This document shows, in pieces, positions 16,575 through 26,832 of a stretch of 64,000 nt of DNA. A program made the position numbers and the translations under genes. Source of the DNA: Pseudomonas mucoides. GTDB taxonomy: Bacteria > Pseudomonadota > Gammaproteobacteria > Pseudomonadales > Pseudomonadaceae. The DNA lies in the NCBI RefSeq assembly GCF_015461845.1, contig NZ_JACOPW010000003.1, positions 62,001 to 126,000 on the forward strand. The letters run 5' to 3'. Numbering within the stretch: the stretch's first letter is position 1; every line of letters begins with the position of its first letter. Under the pieces are notes generated by a model. That model was not told where the DNA came from, did no database searches, and saw nothing but the letters and a program-made list of their open reading frames with translations.

Positions 16575-17369
16575 ATGCGCGTAGCCCTTTACCAATGTCC
16601 ACCGCTGCCCCTGGACGTCGCCGGCAATCTGCAACGCCTGCATCAACTGGCGCTGGAGGCCAAAGGTGCCGACCTGTTGGTGGTGCCGGAGATGTTCCTG
16701 ACCGGCTACAACATCGGCGTCGATGCGGTCAGCATCCTCGCCGAGGTGCACAACGGTGAGTCGGCGCAGCAAATTGCGCGCATTGCCAAGACCGCCGGGA
16801 TTGCCATCTTGTATGGCTACCCGGAGCGCACCGAGGACGGGCAGATCTACAACGCCGTGCAGTTGATCGACGCCCACGGTGAGCGGTTGTGCAACTACCG
16901 CAAGACGCACTTGTTCGGCGACCTCGACCACTCGATGTTCAGCGCCGGGCAGGATGATTTTCCGCTGGTGGAGCTCAACGGCTGGAAGCTTGGCTTCCTG
17001 ATTTGCTACGACATGGAGTTCCCGGAAAACGCCCGGCGCCTGGCCCTGGCCGGTGCCGAGCTGATCGTGGTGCCGACGGCGAACATGATTCCCTTCGACT
17101 TCGTCGCCGACGTCACCGTCCGCGCCCGCGCTTTCGAGAATCAGTGCTACGTGGCCTACGCCAATTACTGCGGCCATGAAGGCGAGATCCACTACTGCGG
17201 CCAGAGCAGCATCGCCGCACCGGATGGCAGTCGCATCGCTCAGGCCGGCCTGGATGAAGCGCTGATTGTCGGCGAACTGGATCGTCAATTGATGGCCGAT
17301 TCACGCGCGGCCAATCGCTACTTGATTGATCGTCGTCCCGAGCTTTATGGCGACCTTAACAAGCGCTGA
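16575..17369 (+). CDS. davA: 5-aminopentanamidase (5-aminovaleramidase)
   Basis: A 264-aa carbon-nitrogen hydrolase that releases ammonia from 5-aminovaleramide to give 5-aminovalerate. The nitrilase catalytic triad is complete: Glu39 (VVPEMFLTGYNIG), Lys110 (NYRKTHLFG) and Cys144 (LICYDMEFPE). It starts 12 bp after davB with a GAGGAA ribosome site, so the two form an operon. Length and motifs match DavA of P. putida as I recall it. Confidence 0.93.
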   Translation: MRVALYQCPPLPLDVAGNLQRLHQLALEAKGADLLVVPEMFLTGYNIGVDAVSILAEVHNGESAQQIARIAKTAGIAILYGYPERTEDGQIYNAVQLIDAHGERLCNYRKTHLFGDLDHSMFSAGQDDFPLVELNGWKLGFLICYDMEFPENARRLALAGAELIVVPTANMIPFDFVADVTVRARAFENQCYVAYANYCGHEGEIHYCGQSSIAAPDGSRIAQAGLDEALIVGELDRQLMADSRAANRYLIDRRPELYGDLNKR

Positions 17370-17417
17370 TCCCCTGTAATCCGCTAGCATTAGCGCTTCT
17401 CTGTACTGGAAGTGCTC

Positions 17418-19841
17418 ATGCCTGCGCTGAATCACCCCCGCCCCCACACTGAAACCCTGGCTAACGGCTTGCGGGTGACGCTGCGTCATGCCCCGAATTT
17501 GAAGCGCTGTGCGGCGGTGCTGCGCGTCGCGGCGGGCAGTCACGATGTGCCACTGGCGTGGCCCGGTCTGGCGCATTTTCTGGAGCATTTGCTGTTTCTC
17601 GGCACCGAGCGCTTTCCTGCAGGCCAGGGATTAATGGCCTACGTTCAGGGACATGGCGGTCAGGTCAACGCACGAACCAATGAGCGCACAACCGACTTCT
17701 TTGTCGAGTTGCCGACTCAGGCGTTTGCCGGTGGGCTGGAGCGTCTGTCAGACATGCTCGCTCATCCGCGTATGAATGCGGACGATCAGTTGCGGGAACG
17801 GGAAGTGCTGCACGCCGAGTTCCTCGCCTGGTCGCAGGATGCGGTGAAGCAACAGCAATTGGCGTTGTTCGATGGGCTTTCTTCGACGCATCCCTTGCGC
17901 GGCTTTCATGCCGGCAACCGCGATAGCCTGCCGGTGCCACAGCCTGAGTTTCAGCAAGCGTTGCAGGATTTCCATCAGCGGTTCTACCTCATCGGACAGA
18001 TGACACTGAGCCTGGCCGGACCGCAGACTCTCGATGAGCTGCGTGAGATGGCTCAGCGTTTCGGCACCGGGATTCCAGTCGGGCAACGAGTCCCGCAACA
18101 AGCACCTGACGCGCTGATGAACGCTTCGCAAACAACTTATCACCAGGCTGGCGAGCGCCGGCTGGATCTTCTGTTCGCGTTCGAAGCGTTACCTGAGTCA
18201 TCGCCTGAGGCACTGGCATTTCTGTGTCATTGGCTGAACGCCAAGAAACCCGGTGGGCTGGTGGCGACACTGCGAGAACAGGGTCTGGCCGACAGCCTGA
18301 ACGCTGCGCCGCTGTATCAATTCGCCGGGCAAGCCTTGCTGCACATTGAATTCATAAACGCTCAATCGGAAAGCGTGATTCGCCAAACACTTCTCGACTG
18401 GCTGGGCTTTTTTGCCTCCCATCAAGACTGGCCCGGCTTGCGCGAAGAATACGCAGCCATGCTGCAACGCCAGCAGCAAGTCAGCGGTGCCTTGCAGTTG
18501 GCCCAACGGGACAGTGAGCAACTGGAGACCGGGTTATCCGCGCAGGGCGTTCTTGCTCTGAAAGACATCCTGAAGAAAATCGGTGCTGTGGATAACTTCA
18601 GCGGCGAATGGCAACTGCCGACGCCTAATCCGTTTTTACGCAGCGAAACGCCCGCGGCCAATGCCGGGCTGATTCGCGGCCAGACCAGCAAACACCGTGG
18701 TCTGCGCACGTTTGCCCAGGACCGCTCACGCAGTCGTCGTGAAAACTCCCCGATGCAGTTCAGTTCGGCGCTGCCAGATAACACCGATGAAGGCGCGATT
18801 TATCTGCGCTGGCGACTCGACTTCACACCTCTTGCCAGTCTTCAGTCGACATTGGAGAACCAGTTGAAACCTTTGCGCGAAGATGCGCATCAGGCCGGTG
18901 TCGACTTTTCCTTCAGCGCATCAGGCAAAGAATGGCTGCTGAAGATGACCGGGCTACAGGCACCGATGCCAACTGTCCTCGAACACGCATTGAAAGTGCT
19001 GACCACGCCAACAGCAGATTTCTCACAGAATGAACCGCCAAACACCCCATTGATGCCGATCAAGCAACTGCTGAAGGCGCTGCCTGGTCTTTGCCTTGAA
19101 CCCGCGGCTGACTCAGGGGATTTGCAGCAGCTTTGGTCGAACGCACGTTGGGAAGGTCTGGCCGTTGGCCTGTCGGCACAGACCCAAGCGGCGATGGGTT
19201 TGGCGCTGAGCCGCGTGCCCGGTGTTGCGGATCAACCATCGGCGCCGTCCTCGATCAACGCGCAGCGTCTGTGGACAACTCTCGACGCCGACTCCAGCGA
19301 ACACGCGCTGTTGCTGTTCTGTCCGACCGCCACGCAGGACATCGCCGACGAAGCCGCCTGGCGCCTGCTCGCGCACCTGTGCCAGACACCGTTCTATCAG
19401 CGCCTGCGGGTGGACTTGCAACTGGGCTATGCCGTGTTCAGCGCCTTGCGCCAGATCCATGGGCAGACCGGGCTTCTGTTCGGCGTGCAATCACCGAGCG
19501 TTGCACCGGCTGGGTTGCTGAAACACATCGAACACTTTCTAAGCGACTTGCCAGGCATGATCGAAGGCATGGACGAGGCGACGTTCACCGCCCAACGTCA
19601 ATCCCTGGCAAACCAATTGGACCTGAACACTCTGCCCGCCCCTCAGGCCGCCGAACTGCTCTGGCAGGGCAAACTGGCTGGCCACTCGTCGGATTATCTG
19701 GAGCGTTTGCCTGAAACCATTTTGCTGATCGATCGCGACGCATTACTGGGCGCGGCAAAGCGATTGAATCAAGCGCTCGGCGGATGGTGCTGCCTGGCCA
19801 CCGGCCCAAGCCCGAGCGCGGTTTGGCAAGCGACAAAATGA
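17418..19841 (+). CDS. pqqF: PQQ biosynthesis M16 peptidase
   Basis: Start at ATG 17418 with GGAAG upstream; a GTG six bases earlier is possible. The 807-aa product is a pitrilysin-family zinc protease. It has the inverted zinc motif H53-F-L-E-H57 and the downstream ligand Glu134 in REREVLHAEF, followed by the non-catalytic C-terminal half usual in the family. PqqF is thought to release the crosslinked Glu-Tyr from modified PqqA. It lies 156 bp before pqqA, the arrangement seen in Pseudomonas. No signal peptide. Confidence 0.93.
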   Translation: MPALNHPRPHTETLANGLRVTLRHAPNLKRCAAVLRVAAGSHDVPLAWPGLAHFLEHLLFLGTERFPAGQGLMAYVQGHGGQVNARTNERTTDFFVELPTQAFAGGLERLSDMLAHPRMNADDQLREREVLHAEFLAWSQDAVKQQQLALFDGLSSTHPLRGFHAGNRDSLPVPQPEFQQALQDFHQRFYLIGQMTLSLAGPQTLDELREMAQRFGTGIPVGQRVPQQAPDALMNASQTTYHQAGERRLDLLFAFEALPESSPEALAFLCHWLNAKKPGGLVATLREQGLADSLNAAPLYQFAGQALLHIEFINAQSESVIRQTLLDWLGFFASHQDWPGLREEYAAMLQRQQQVSGALQLAQRDSEQLETGLSAQGVLALKDILKKIGAVDNFSGEWQLPTPNPFLRSETPAANAGLIRGQTSKHRGLRTFAQDRSRSRRENSPMQFSSALPDNTDEGAIYLRWRLDFTPLASLQSTLENQLKPLREDAHQAGVDFSFSASGKEWLLKMTGLQAPMPTVLEHALKVLTTPTADFSQNEPPNTPLMPIKQLLKALPGLCLEPAADSGDLQQLWSNARWEGLAVGLSAQTQAAMGLALSRVPGVADQPSAPSSINAQRLWTTLDADSSEHALLLFCPTATQDIADEAAWRLLAHLCQTPFYQRLRVDLQLGYAVFSALRQIHGQTGLLFGVQSPSVAPAGLLKHIEHFLSDLPGMIEGMDEATFTAQRQSLANQLDLNTLPAPQAAELLWQGKLAGHSSDYLERLPETILLIDRDALLGAAKRLNQALGGWCCLATGPSPSAVWQATK

Positions 19842-19953
19842 TCATTACAGGCGCTGCAATTAGCTTTCTCAAAGTTTCACGGGCAACCACGCTGTAATTT
19901 TGAGTAACATAGCAACCTAACTATCTGAACATCTCCGGCTGGAGGTGGACTAT

Positions 19954-20043
19954 ATGTATAGACCTCAACTGTCCCATCACCTGAAGGAGCGCTCCCATGT
20001 CCTGGTCCAAACCCGCTTACACCGACCTGCGTATCGGCTTTGA
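19954..20043 (+). CDS. possible 29-codon leader ORF overlapping pqqA
   Basis: ATG at 19954 is preceded by an excellent ribosome site GGAGGTG (19941-19947). The frame runs 29 codons ([10 protein letters not shown]...) and stops at 20041-20043, inside pqqA but in another frame. Translation of this leader would carry ribosomes over the pqqA ribosome site (AAGGAGC) and could couple or modulate PqqA synthesis. No protein family; it may be only a regulatory reading frame. Confidence 0.4.
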   Translation: MYRPQLSHHLKERSHVLVQTRLHRPAYRL

Positions 20044-20071
20044 AGTCACCATGTACTTCGCAAGCCGCTAA
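19997..20071 (+). CDS. pqqA: PQQ precursor peptide
   Basis: A 24-residue peptide: [17 protein letters not shown] followed by TMYFASR. Glu16 and Tyr20 (ExxxY) are the residues crosslinked by PqqE to form the PQQ skeleton. The ribosome site is AAGGAGC, 8 bp upstream. A stem-loop follows before pqqB, which fits the known excess of pqqA transcript over the rest of the operon. Confidence 0.97.
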   Translation: MSWSKPAYTDLRIGFEVTMYFASR

Positions 20072-20091
20072 TCTTTTTGTATCGCAGTGCC

Positions 20092-20120
20092 AACGCCTCG
20101 GCTCGCCGAGGCGTTTTTAT
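20092..20120 (+). terminator. attenuator-like stem-loop between pqqA and pqqB
   Basis: AACGCCTCGGC-TC-GCCGAGGCGTT followed by TTTATTTT. It is a strong hairpin with a U-rich tail placed between pqqA and pqqB, so it probably allows partial read-through into pqqBCDE. Confidence 0.8.
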
Positions 20121-20147
20121 TTTCAGTTTTCGAATGATGGAGCGGCC

Positions 20148-21059
20148 ATGTTTGTCCAGATTCTAGGTTCCGCCGCCGGCGGCGGTTTCCCCCAGTGGAA
20201 CTGCAACTGCGTGAACTGCGCCGGTTTTCGCGATGGCAGCCTGAACGCCAAGGCGCGGACCCAATCGTCCATCGCCATTTCCGATGATGGCGTGAACTGG
20301 GTGCTGTGCAACGCTTCGCCGGACATTCGCGCCCAACTCCAGAGTTTCGCCCCGATGCAACCGGGCCGGGCCCTGCGCGACACCGGCATCAGCGCGATCA
20401 TCCTGATGGACAGCCAGATCGACCACACCACCGGCCTGCTCAGCCTGCGCGAAGGGTGTCCGCATCAGGTCTGGTGCACCGACATGGTCCATGAAGATTT
20501 GAGCACCGGTTTTCCGCTGTTCACCATGCTGACCCACTGGAACGGTGGGCTGGACTGGAACCGGATCGAGCTTGACCGCAGTTTCAGCATTGCGGCCTGC
20601 CCGAACCTGCGTTTCACCCCGCTGCCGCTGCGCAGCGCCGCCCCGCCCTATTCACCACACCGTTTCGATCCGCACCCCGGCGACAACATCGGCCTGATCG
20701 TTGAAGACCTGAGCACTGGCGGCAAGCTGTTCTACGCACCGGGGCTGGGCAAGGTCGACGCGCCGCTGCTCGAGATCATGGCCGGCAGCGATTGCCTGCT
20801 GGTGGACGGCACAATGTGGGACGACGACGAAATGCAGCGCCGTGGCGTCGGCACTCGCACCGGTCGGGAAATGGGCCATCTGGCACAGAACGGCCCCGGC
20901 GGCATGCTGGAAGTGCTGGAGCAATTGCCCAAGCAACGCAAGGTGCTTATCCACATCAACAACACCAATCCGATTCTGGATGAGGATTCGCCGGAGCGTG
21001 CCGAGCTGGTTCGGCGGGGTGTTGAAGTGGCGTATGACGGCATGAGTATTGTGCTTTAA
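20148..21059 (+). CDS. pqqB: PQQ biosynthesis protein PqqB
   Basis: Start at ATG 20148, preceded by GGAGCGG, giving 303 aa, the family length. It is a metallo-beta-lactamase-fold protein with the N-terminal motif [17 protein letters not shown], whose Cys residues are typical of PqqB. The metal-site region [11 protein letters not shown] takes the place of the canonical HxHxDH. PqqB is the iron-dependent hydroxylase acting on the Glu-Tyr intermediate. Confidence 0.96.
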   Translation: MFVQILGSAAGGGFPQWNCNCVNCAGFRDGSLNAKARTQSSIAISDDGVNWVLCNASPDIRAQLQSFAPMQPGRALRDTGISAIILMDSQIDHTTGLLSLREGCPHQVWCTDMVHEDLSTGFPLFTMLTHWNGGLDWNRIELDRSFSIAACPNLRFTPLPLRSAAPPYSPHRFDPHPGDNIGLIVEDLSTGGKLFYAPGLGKVDAPLLEIMAGSDCLLVDGTMWDDDEMQRRGVGTRTGREMGHLAQNGPGGMLEVLEQLPKQRKVLIHINNTNPILDEDSPERAELVRRGVEVAYDGMSIVL

Positions 21060-21066
21060 GAGTCGA

Positions 21067-21106
21067 GACCGCTTTGCGGTCTATCGCGAGCGAGCTTGCT
21101 CGCGAT
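21067..21106. repeat. hairpin plus REP element between pqqB and pqqC
   Basis: A short hairpin GACCGC-TTT-GCGGTC (21067-21081) runs directly into a REP palindrome ATCGCGAGCGAGCTTGCTCG plus CGAT (21083-21106). An intercistronic REP in an operon can stabilise or segment the mRNA. Confidence 0.75.
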
Positions 21107-21155
21107 GAGGCCGGCACAAGCGCTACACATCTACGGTCATACCCGGAGAACCGCA

Positions 21156-21908
21156 ATGACCAACACCCCAATGTCCCCCGCCGAATTCGAGGCCGCCCTG
21201 CGCGCCAAAGGCGCCTATTACCACATCCATCACCCCTACCACGTGGCGATGTATGACGGCCGGGCGACCCGTGAGCAGATCCAGGGCTGGGTCGCCAACC
21301 GGTTCTACTATCAGGTGAACATTCCCCTGAAAGACGCCGCGATCCTCGCCAACTGCCCGGACCGCGAGATCCGTCGCGAGTGGATTCAACGCCTGCTCGA
21401 CCACGACGGCGCCCCCGGCGAAGACGGCGGCATCGAAGCCTGGCTGCGTCTGGGCCAGGCCGTCGGCCTCGACCCGGATCAGTTGCGCTCCCAGGAACTG
21501 GTCCTGCCCGGCGTGCGTTTCGCCGTGGATGCCTACGTCAACTTCGCCCGCCGGGCCAGTTGGCAGGAAGCCGCCAGCAGCTCACTGACCGAACTGTTCG
21601 CACCGCAGATCCACCAATCGCGCCTGGACAGTTGGCCACAGCATTACCCGTGGATCGACCCGGCCGGCTACGAGTATTTCCGCACTCGCCTGGGCCAGGC
21701 GCGTCGCGATGTGGAACACGGTCTGGCGATCACCTTGCAGCACTACACGACGCGGGAAGGCCAGGAGCGCATGCTGGAAATTCTCCAGTTCAAACTGGAC
21801 ATTCTTTGGAGCATGCTCGATGCCATGAGCATGGCCTACGAACTGAAACGCCCGCCGTATCACAGCGTGACCGAACAACGGGTCTGGCACAAAGGAATCA
21901 CCTTATGA
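21156..21908 (+). CDS. pqqC: pyrroloquinoline-quinone synthase PqqC
   Basis: Start at ATG 21156 after CGGAGAA; 250 aa, the family length. It is an all-helical oxidase that does the last ring closure and eight-electron oxidation to PQQ. Conserved segments include [15 protein letters not shown] near the N-terminus and [19 protein letters not shown] further on, which supply active-site His, Tyr and Arg. The stop overlaps the pqqD start (ATGA). Confidence 0.97.
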   Translation: MTNTPMSPAEFEAALRAKGAYYHIHHPYHVAMYDGRATREQIQGWVANRFYYQVNIPLKDAAILANCPDREIRREWIQRLLDHDGAPGEDGGIEAWLRLGQAVGLDPDQLRSQELVLPGVRFAVDAYVNFARRASWQEAASSSLTELFAPQIHQSRLDSWPQHYPWIDPAGYEYFRTRLGQARRDVEHGLAITLQHYTTREGQERMLEILQFKLDILWSMLDAMSMAYELKRPPYHSVTEQRVWHKGITL

Positions 21909-22180
21909 GTTTCGACCGCAGCAAGACCCCGACCTGGCGAACCGGCTACCGTTTCCAGTACGAACCGGCGCAGAAAGGCCATGTGCTGCTGTACCCGGAA
22001 GGCATGATCAAACTCAATGAAAGCGCCGCGCTGATCGGCGGCTTGATCGACGGCGAACGCGATGTCGCTGCGATCATTGCCGAACTGGACAAGCAGTTCC
22101 CCGGCGTGCCCGAGCTCGGTGAAGACATCGAGCAATTCATGGAGGTCGCCCGTGCTCAGCACTGGATCGAACTTGCCTGA
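21905..22180 (+). CDS. pqqD: PqqA-binding chaperone PqqD
   Basis: A 91-aa RRE-fold protein that binds PqqA and presents it to PqqE. Conserved parts are [20 protein letters not shown] and the C-terminal helix [17 protein letters not shown]. The ATG overlaps the pqqC stop; the pqqE start lies inside its 3' end, so all three are coupled. Confidence 0.96.
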   Translation: MSFDRSKTPTWRTGYRFQYEPAQKGHVLLYPEGMIKLNESAALIGGLIDGERDVAAIIAELDKQFPGVPELGEDIEQFMEVARAQHWIELA

Positions 22181-23327
22181 TTCCGCGTCAGGCACGTTAC
22201 CGCCCAAACCGGAAATCGGCCTGCCACTGTGGTTGCTGGCCGAGCTGACCTACCGCTGCCCGCTGCAATGCCCGTACTGCTCCAATCCACTGGACTTCGC
22301 CGAGCAAGGCAAAGAACTGAGCACAGAGCAGTGGATCAAGGTGTTCCGCGAAGCGCGGGAGATGGGCGCGGCGCAGTTGGGCTTTTCCGGTGGTGAACCG
22401 CTGGTGCGCCAGGACCTCGCCGAGTTGATTGCCGAGGCGCGCAAGCTGGGTTTCTACACCAACCTGATCACCTCTGGCATCGGCCTGACCGAACAGAAAA
22501 TCAGCGACTTCAAGAAGGCCGGCCTGGACCATATCCAGATCAGCTTTCAGGCCAGCGATGAGCAGGTGAACAACCTGCTGGCCGGCTCGAAAAAAGCCTT
22601 TGCGCAGAAGCTGGAAATGGCCCGCGCGGTGAAAGCCCATGGCTATCCGATGGTGCTGAATTTCGTCACCCATCGGCACAACATCGACAAGATCGACCGC
22701 ATCATCGAGCTGTGCATCGCCCTTGAGGCGGACTTCGTCGAGCTCGCCACCTGCCAGTTTTACGGTTGGGCGCAGCTCAACCGGGTCGGCCTTTTACCGA
22801 CCAAGGAACAACTGGTCCGAGCCGAACGCATCACCAATGAATATCGCGCCAAGCTCGAAGCCGAAGGGCATCCGTGCAAGTTGATTTTCGTCACGCCGGA
22901 CTATTACGAAGAGCGGCCGAAAGCCTGCATGAACGGTTGGGGCAGCATCTTTCTGACGGTCACGCCGGACGGCACCGCCCTGCCCTGCCATGGTGCCCGG
23001 CAGATGCCGGTGCAGTTTCCCAACGTGCGCGACCACAGCATGCAGCACATCTGGTACGACTCGTTTGGCTTCAATCGCTTTCGCGGTTACGACTGGATGC
23101 CCGAACCTTGCCGTTCCTGTGACGAGAAAGAAAAGGACTTCGGCGGCTGCCGCTGCCAGGCGTTCATGCTCACGGGTGATGCGAGCAATGCCGACCCGGT
23201 GTGCAGCAAATCCGAACATCACGGCGTGATCCTCAAGGCCCGCGAAGAAGCCGAGCACGCGACCCAGACCATTGAACAACTGGCCTTTCGCAATGAACGA
23301 AACTCACGCCTCATCGCAAAAAGCTGA
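22152..23327 (+). CDS. pqqE: PqqA peptide cyclase (radical SAM) PqqE
   Basis: The start is GTG 22152 within pqqD, with GGAGGT six bases upstream; no ATG is available before the radical-SAM motif. The product is 391 aa. C36-PLQ-C40-PY-C43 binds the SAM cluster. A C-terminal SPASM region holds the auxiliary cluster Cys residues (CHGARQMP, then [19 protein letters not shown]). PqqE forms the Glu-Tyr C-C bond in PqqA, working with PqqD. Confidence 0.97.
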   Translation: MLSTGSNLPDSASGTLPPKPEIGLPLWLLAELTYRCPLQCPYCSNPLDFAEQGKELSTEQWIKVFREAREMGAAQLGFSGGEPLVRQDLAELIAEARKLGFYTNLITSGIGLTEQKISDFKKAGLDHIQISFQASDEQVNNLLAGSKKAFAQKLEMARAVKAHGYPMVLNFVTHRHNIDKIDRIIELCIALEADFVELATCQFYGWAQLNRVGLLPTKEQLVRAERITNEYRAKLEAEGHPCKLIFVTPDYYEERPKACMNGWGSIFLTVTPDGTALPCHGARQMPVQFPNVRDHSMQHIWYDSFGFNRFRGYDWMPEPCRSCDEKEKDFGGCRCQAFMLTGDASNADPVCSKSEHHGVILKAREEAEHATQTIEQLAFRNERNSRLIAKS

Positions 23328-25125
23328 GCCCTTCAGCGCGGCTAAAGCTGTCGCTGCCGGTGTCGATTTTGCCGAGTTGCAGGTCGGCCGCAATGGCTTG
23401 CTCTGGAACGAATACCGGCCTGAAGACGCCGCCTGCCGGATCTGGCATTGGCGCGATGGCCAGGCACATTGCCTGACCCCCGCGGGTTTCAGCGTACGCA
23501 GTCGGGTGTACGAATATGGCGGTGGCGCGTTTTGCCTGACCGATGACGGGATAGTGTTCGTCAACGAGGCGGACCAGCAGTTGTATCGGCAATCGCTGAA
23601 GGGTGAAACGCCCGAAGGGCTGACCTCAGGCGGATGCCGTTTCGGTGACCTGCAATTCGCCAACGGACAGGTTTTAGCGGTTGAAGAGAACCACGACCGG
23701 CATCGATTGGTGGCGATTGATGTGAAAGACGGCACGCGTCACCTGTTGGCAGAAGGTGCCGACTTCTATGCAGCGCCAACCCTGAGCCCAGACTCGCAAC
23801 GCCTCGCGTGGATCGAGTGGAGCCGGCCGGATCAGCCCTGGACCGCGACGCGGCTGATGGTTGCCGAACGTCAGAGCGATGGCGGGTTTGCATCGCCACG
23901 CTGCGTGGCTGGCGAGGGTGTTCAGGAATCACTGCAACAGCCTCGATTCGATAACAGTGGTCGACTGCTTTGTCTGACGGACCGTGGCGGTTTCTGGCAG
24001 CCATGGGTGGAGTCTGCAGACGGTTTGAGCCCATTGCCCTGTGCCGCAGCGGATCATGGGCCGGCGCCCTGGCAACTCGGTGGTTGCACCTGGCTGCCTT
24101 TGGGTGAAGACAACTACCTGGCCAGTTGGACCGAACAGGGTTTCGGCCGCCTGGGTCTTTGCGGTGAAACCACCGAAGAGTTCACCAGTGACTACAGTCG
24201 CTTCCGCCATCTGGCACTGGATGAGCAGTTCATTTATTGCATCGCTGCATCGCCAATCAGTTCATCGGCGGTGATCGCCATCGACCGCCACAGCCGACAG
24301 GTCAAGGTACTGGCCGGCGGGATTGCCCCGTTACCCGCCGAGCTGATCAGCGTCCCGCAAACCCTGTGCTACCCGAGCGGTTCAGGTGAAGCCCACGGTT
24401 TCTACTATCCAGCAATGAACGGGGATGCAACGCCGCCGCTGGTGGTGTTCATTCACGGCGGCCCAACATCGGCGTGCTACCCGATGCTCGATCCGCGCAT
24501 TCAATACTGGGCGCAACGCGGTTTTGCCGTGGCCGATCTCAACTACCGAGGCAGCAGCGGCTATGGTCGGGCTTATCGCCAGGCACTGCATTTGAGTTGG
24601 GGCGACGTCGATGTTGAAGACGCCTGTGCGGTGGTCGCCCATCTCGCCGAACGTGGATTGGTCGACGGTGGAAAGGCGTTCATTCGCGGCGGCAGTGCTG
24701 GCGGCTACACCACTCTTTGTGCGCTGGCGTTTCAGAAGGTGTTCCGCGCCGGCGCCAGTTTGTACGGCGTCAGCGATCCCGTGGCATTGGGGCGTGCCAC
24801 ACACAAATTCGAAGGCGATTATCTGGACTGGCTGATCGGCGATCCGGTGCTGGATGCTGAGCGCTATGCCGCGCGCACGCCGCTGCTGCATGCGAGCAAC
24901 ATCAGCGTGCCGGTGATTTTCTTTCAAGGGGAACTGGACGCCGTGGTCGTGCCGCAACAGACCCGAGACATGGTTACGGCGCTGCGGGACAACGGCATTC
25001 TGGTTGAAGCGCATTACTACGCAGACGAACGCCATGGCTTTCGCAAGGCGGGCAATCAGGCGCATGCGCTGGAGCAGGAGTGGTTGTTTTATCGGCGGGT
25101 GATGGAGCTTGGGGACACTGCCTGA
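23293..25125 (+). CDS. pqqM: S9-family prolyl oligopeptidase of the pqq cluster (PqqM-like)
   Basis: Start at ATG 23293, overlapping the end of pqqE by 35 bp; the frame could begin at a TTG 21 bp earlier. The 610-aa protein has an N-terminal beta-propeller-like part and a C-terminal alpha/beta hydrolase part. The catalytic Ser468 is in GGSAGGYT, Asp549 in GELDAVV and His581 in ERHGF. No signal peptide. Linked S9 peptidases are found at the end of Pseudomonas pqq operons; a role in processing PqqA fragments is plausible but not shown. Confidence 0.85.
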   Translation: MNETHASSQKAEPFSAAKAVAAGVDFAELQVGRNGLLWNEYRPEDAACRIWHWRDGQAHCLTPAGFSVRSRVYEYGGGAFCLTDDGIVFVNEADQQLYRQSLKGETPEGLTSGGCRFGDLQFANGQVLAVEENHDRHRLVAIDVKDGTRHLLAEGADFYAAPTLSPDSQRLAWIEWSRPDQPWTATRLMVAERQSDGGFASPRCVAGEGVQESLQQPRFDNSGRLLCLTDRGGFWQPWVESADGLSPLPCAAADHGPAPWQLGGCTWLPLGEDNYLASWTEQGFGRLGLCGETTEEFTSDYSRFRHLALDEQFIYCIAASPISSSAVIAIDRHSRQVKVLAGGIAPLPAELISVPQTLCYPSGSGEAHGFYYPAMNGDATPPLVVFIHGGPTSACYPMLDPRIQYWAQRGFAVADLNYRGSSGYGRAYRQALHLSWGDVDVEDACAVVAHLAERGLVDGGKAFIRGGSAGGYTTLCALAFQKVFRAGASLYGVSDPVALGRATHKFEGDYLDWLIGDPVLDAERYAARTPLLHASNISVPVIFFQGELDAVVVPQQTRDMVTALRDNGILVEAHYYADERHGFRKAGNQAHALEQEWLFYRRVMELGDTA

Positions 25126-25133
25126 TTAGCAGC

Positions 25134-25157
25134 GCGAGCAAGCTCGCTCCCACAGGG
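25134..25157. repeat. REP element
   Basis: GCGAGCAAGCTCGCTCCCAC plus AGGG directly after the S9 peptidase gene. Confidence 0.8.
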
Positions 25158-25229
25158 ATTTCTGTACACCTTAGATCCAATGTTGGAGTGAGCCAGCTCG
25201 CGATAGCGGCCTATCTGACCCAGCAAACC

Positions 25230-25388
25230 TCAGCGCTTGGCGATGATATAAACCGCATGCACGATCCCCGGGATATAACCGCACAACGTCAGCAGAATAT
25301 TCAGCCAGAACGCGCCGGCGAATCCGACTTGCAGAAACACACCCAATGGCGGCAATAGAATGGCGATGATGATTCGAATAAAGTCCAT
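25230..25388 (-). CDS. YqaE/Pmp3-family small membrane protein
   Basis: A 52-aa peptide beginning MDFIRIIIAILLPPLGVFLQ. Two hydrophobic helices, with the family's PPLGVFLQVG and C-terminal GYIPGIVHAVYIIAK motifs, identify the Pmp3/YqaE stress-related membrane family. ATG at 25388 has AGGAGC upstream. It converges on the S9 peptidase gene and stands alone. Confidence 0.92.
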   Translation of the reverse strand: MDFIRIIIAILLPPLGVFLQVGFAGAFWLNILLTLCGYIPGIVHAVYIIAKR

Positions 25389-25593
25389 GGGGCAGCTCCT
25401 GATGGGAAGTGGCTCGTGTGAGCCCTACAGTTAATCGACCTGTGCCGTTCGTCAGGGTTCAGTCCCTTCCCCCTTCAGCCAAAACTTCGCCGTGCTTTGC
25501 GGACAAAAAAACGCCCCACGCGAAAAGAATCAAACGTGGGGCGATGCGTTATTACCGCGAGACGGTTCTGGAATGTGCGTGGGACAGGTCTGA

Positions 25594-26829
25594 TCAGACC
25601 GCAATCCCTTTACGGCACTGCAATTGCGCGGTGCGTACACGGGAGAAGGCGCGAGTCAGGCGCAGAAGCATTTCGTCGATGTTGGCGTTGCTGACCGTCA
25701 GTGCGGGGGTGAAGCGCAGGCAGTCGGGTTGCGGGGCGCTGAGCAACAGGCCTTCGTACAGCGCAGCATTGACCACGGCGTCGGCCGAATCGTCCGACAG
25801 CGTCAGCCCCCAAAGCAGCCCTTGCCCACGCAATTCGCCGTGGCCATAACGATGAGCCAGACGCCCGAGGCCTTCACTCAGGTGCTGCCCGGCTTCCCTG
25901 ACATGCTCAAGAAATCCCTTGTCCTGCACGCTGTCGAGTACCGCCAGCCCGGCCGCTGTCATCAGGGCATTGCCGTGATGGGTGCCGCTCAATTCGCCGA
26001 TCTCGAAACAGCAGGCCTTGCCTCGCGCCAGCAACGCAGCGAGCGGCACGCCACCGCCCAGCCCTTCGCCGAGGACGACAATATCTGCCCGAACGCCGTA
26101 GGACTGTTCTGCGAGTAAGGCGCCGCAACGCCCGATACCGCTTTGCACTTCGTCGAGAATCAGCAGAATCCCCAGCTCACGACACAGGCGCTCCACACCC
26201 TTGAGGTAATGCTCGGTGGCCGGGATCACTCCCGCCGCGTTCTGGATCGGCTCAAGCATGATGGCTACGGTCCCGGCGTCGACCGCTGCATGCATTGCCG
26301 CCAGATCATTGAAGGGAACGGGGTGAAAATCCGCCAGCGTTCCGAAACCACGGCCTGGGCAGCCGTTGCCGACCATGATGATGCGCGAAGCCCCACCGCG
26401 ATAGCGTTGGCCCCACTTACACGCCAGTTTGATCGCCGCATCACACGCTTCGCGGCCACTGTTGAGCAGGTACGCCTGATCGCTGCCAGTGGCGCTGCAG
26501 AGGCGCCCGGCAAGGTTGAGCATGCCGCGATTGTGCACAGCAAAACCGGGATTGATCAGTGATTGAGCCTGTTGCGAAATCGCCTGGACCACTGCCGAGG
26601 GACTGTGCCCCAGGCTGTTGGCCCCCCCACCTTGAGTGAAATCCAGGTAAGCGCGGTCATCGCTGTCCCACAACCAGGAGCCTTGACCACGCACGAAAAT
26701 CTGTTTCGGCCGCTCGACGCTGGGCATCAGGTACTCGCTGGAAAGATTGTCGCGGTGGGATGGCTGGAAAGTGTCCACCGCCAGGTCATCAAGACTCGGC
26801 GGATGACGCCGCAAATTGAACAGATTCAT
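25594..26829 (-). CDS. class-III aminotransferase homologue lacking the PLP lysine
   Basis: A 411-aa fold-type I aminotransferase of the acetylornithine/succinylornithine group, recognisable from LDFTQGG, ILDEVQSGIGRCG and GLGGGVPLAAL. The active-site Lys that should precede GLGGG is Glu255 (VVLGEGLGGG). Other PLP contacts have changed too: SG(A/S)EA is SGREA (Arg126), the (F/Y)HGR motif is CPGR (Cys157, Pro158), and the IQGEGG loop is IQNAAG. A segment after GRGFG looks about 20 residues shorter than usual. D226 and Q229 remain. The frame is intact with no stop. Either a non-catalytic paralogue or an enzyme in decay. It is divergent from the LysR gene at 26999, a likely regulator. Confidence 0.8.
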   Translation of the reverse strand: MNLFNLRRHPPSLDDLAVDTFQPSHRDNLSSEYLMPSVERPKQIFVRGQGSWLWDSDDRAYLDFTQGGGANSLGHSPSAVVQAISQQAQSLINPGFAVHNRGMLNLAGRLCSATGSDQAYLLNSGREACDAAIKLACKWGQRYRGGASRIIMVGNGCPGRGFGTLADFHPVPFNDLAAMHAAVDAGTVAIMLEPIQNAAGVIPATEHYLKGVERLCRELGILLILDEVQSGIGRCGALLAEQSYGVRADIVVLGEGLGGGVPLAALLARGKACCFEIGELSGTHHGNALMTAAGLAVLDSVQDKGFLEHVREAGQHLSEGLGRLAHRYGHGELRGQGLLWGLTLSDDSADAVVNAALYEGLLLSAPQPDCLRFTPALTVSNANIDEMLLRLTRAFSRVRTAQLQCRKGIAV

Positions 26830-26832
26830 CCA

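Noticed and set aside
14880..17369. Indole-acetic acid synthesis pair (iaaM/iaaH)
   Set aside because: The amine oxidase has Cys254 and DavB length, and the partner is a nitrilase-fold amidase with E39/K110/C144, not an amidase-signature IaaH. DavB/DavA fits both.
25594..26829. Frameshifted pseudogene
   Set aside because: The frame is continuous over 411 codons with conserved start and end regions; only active-site residues differ.
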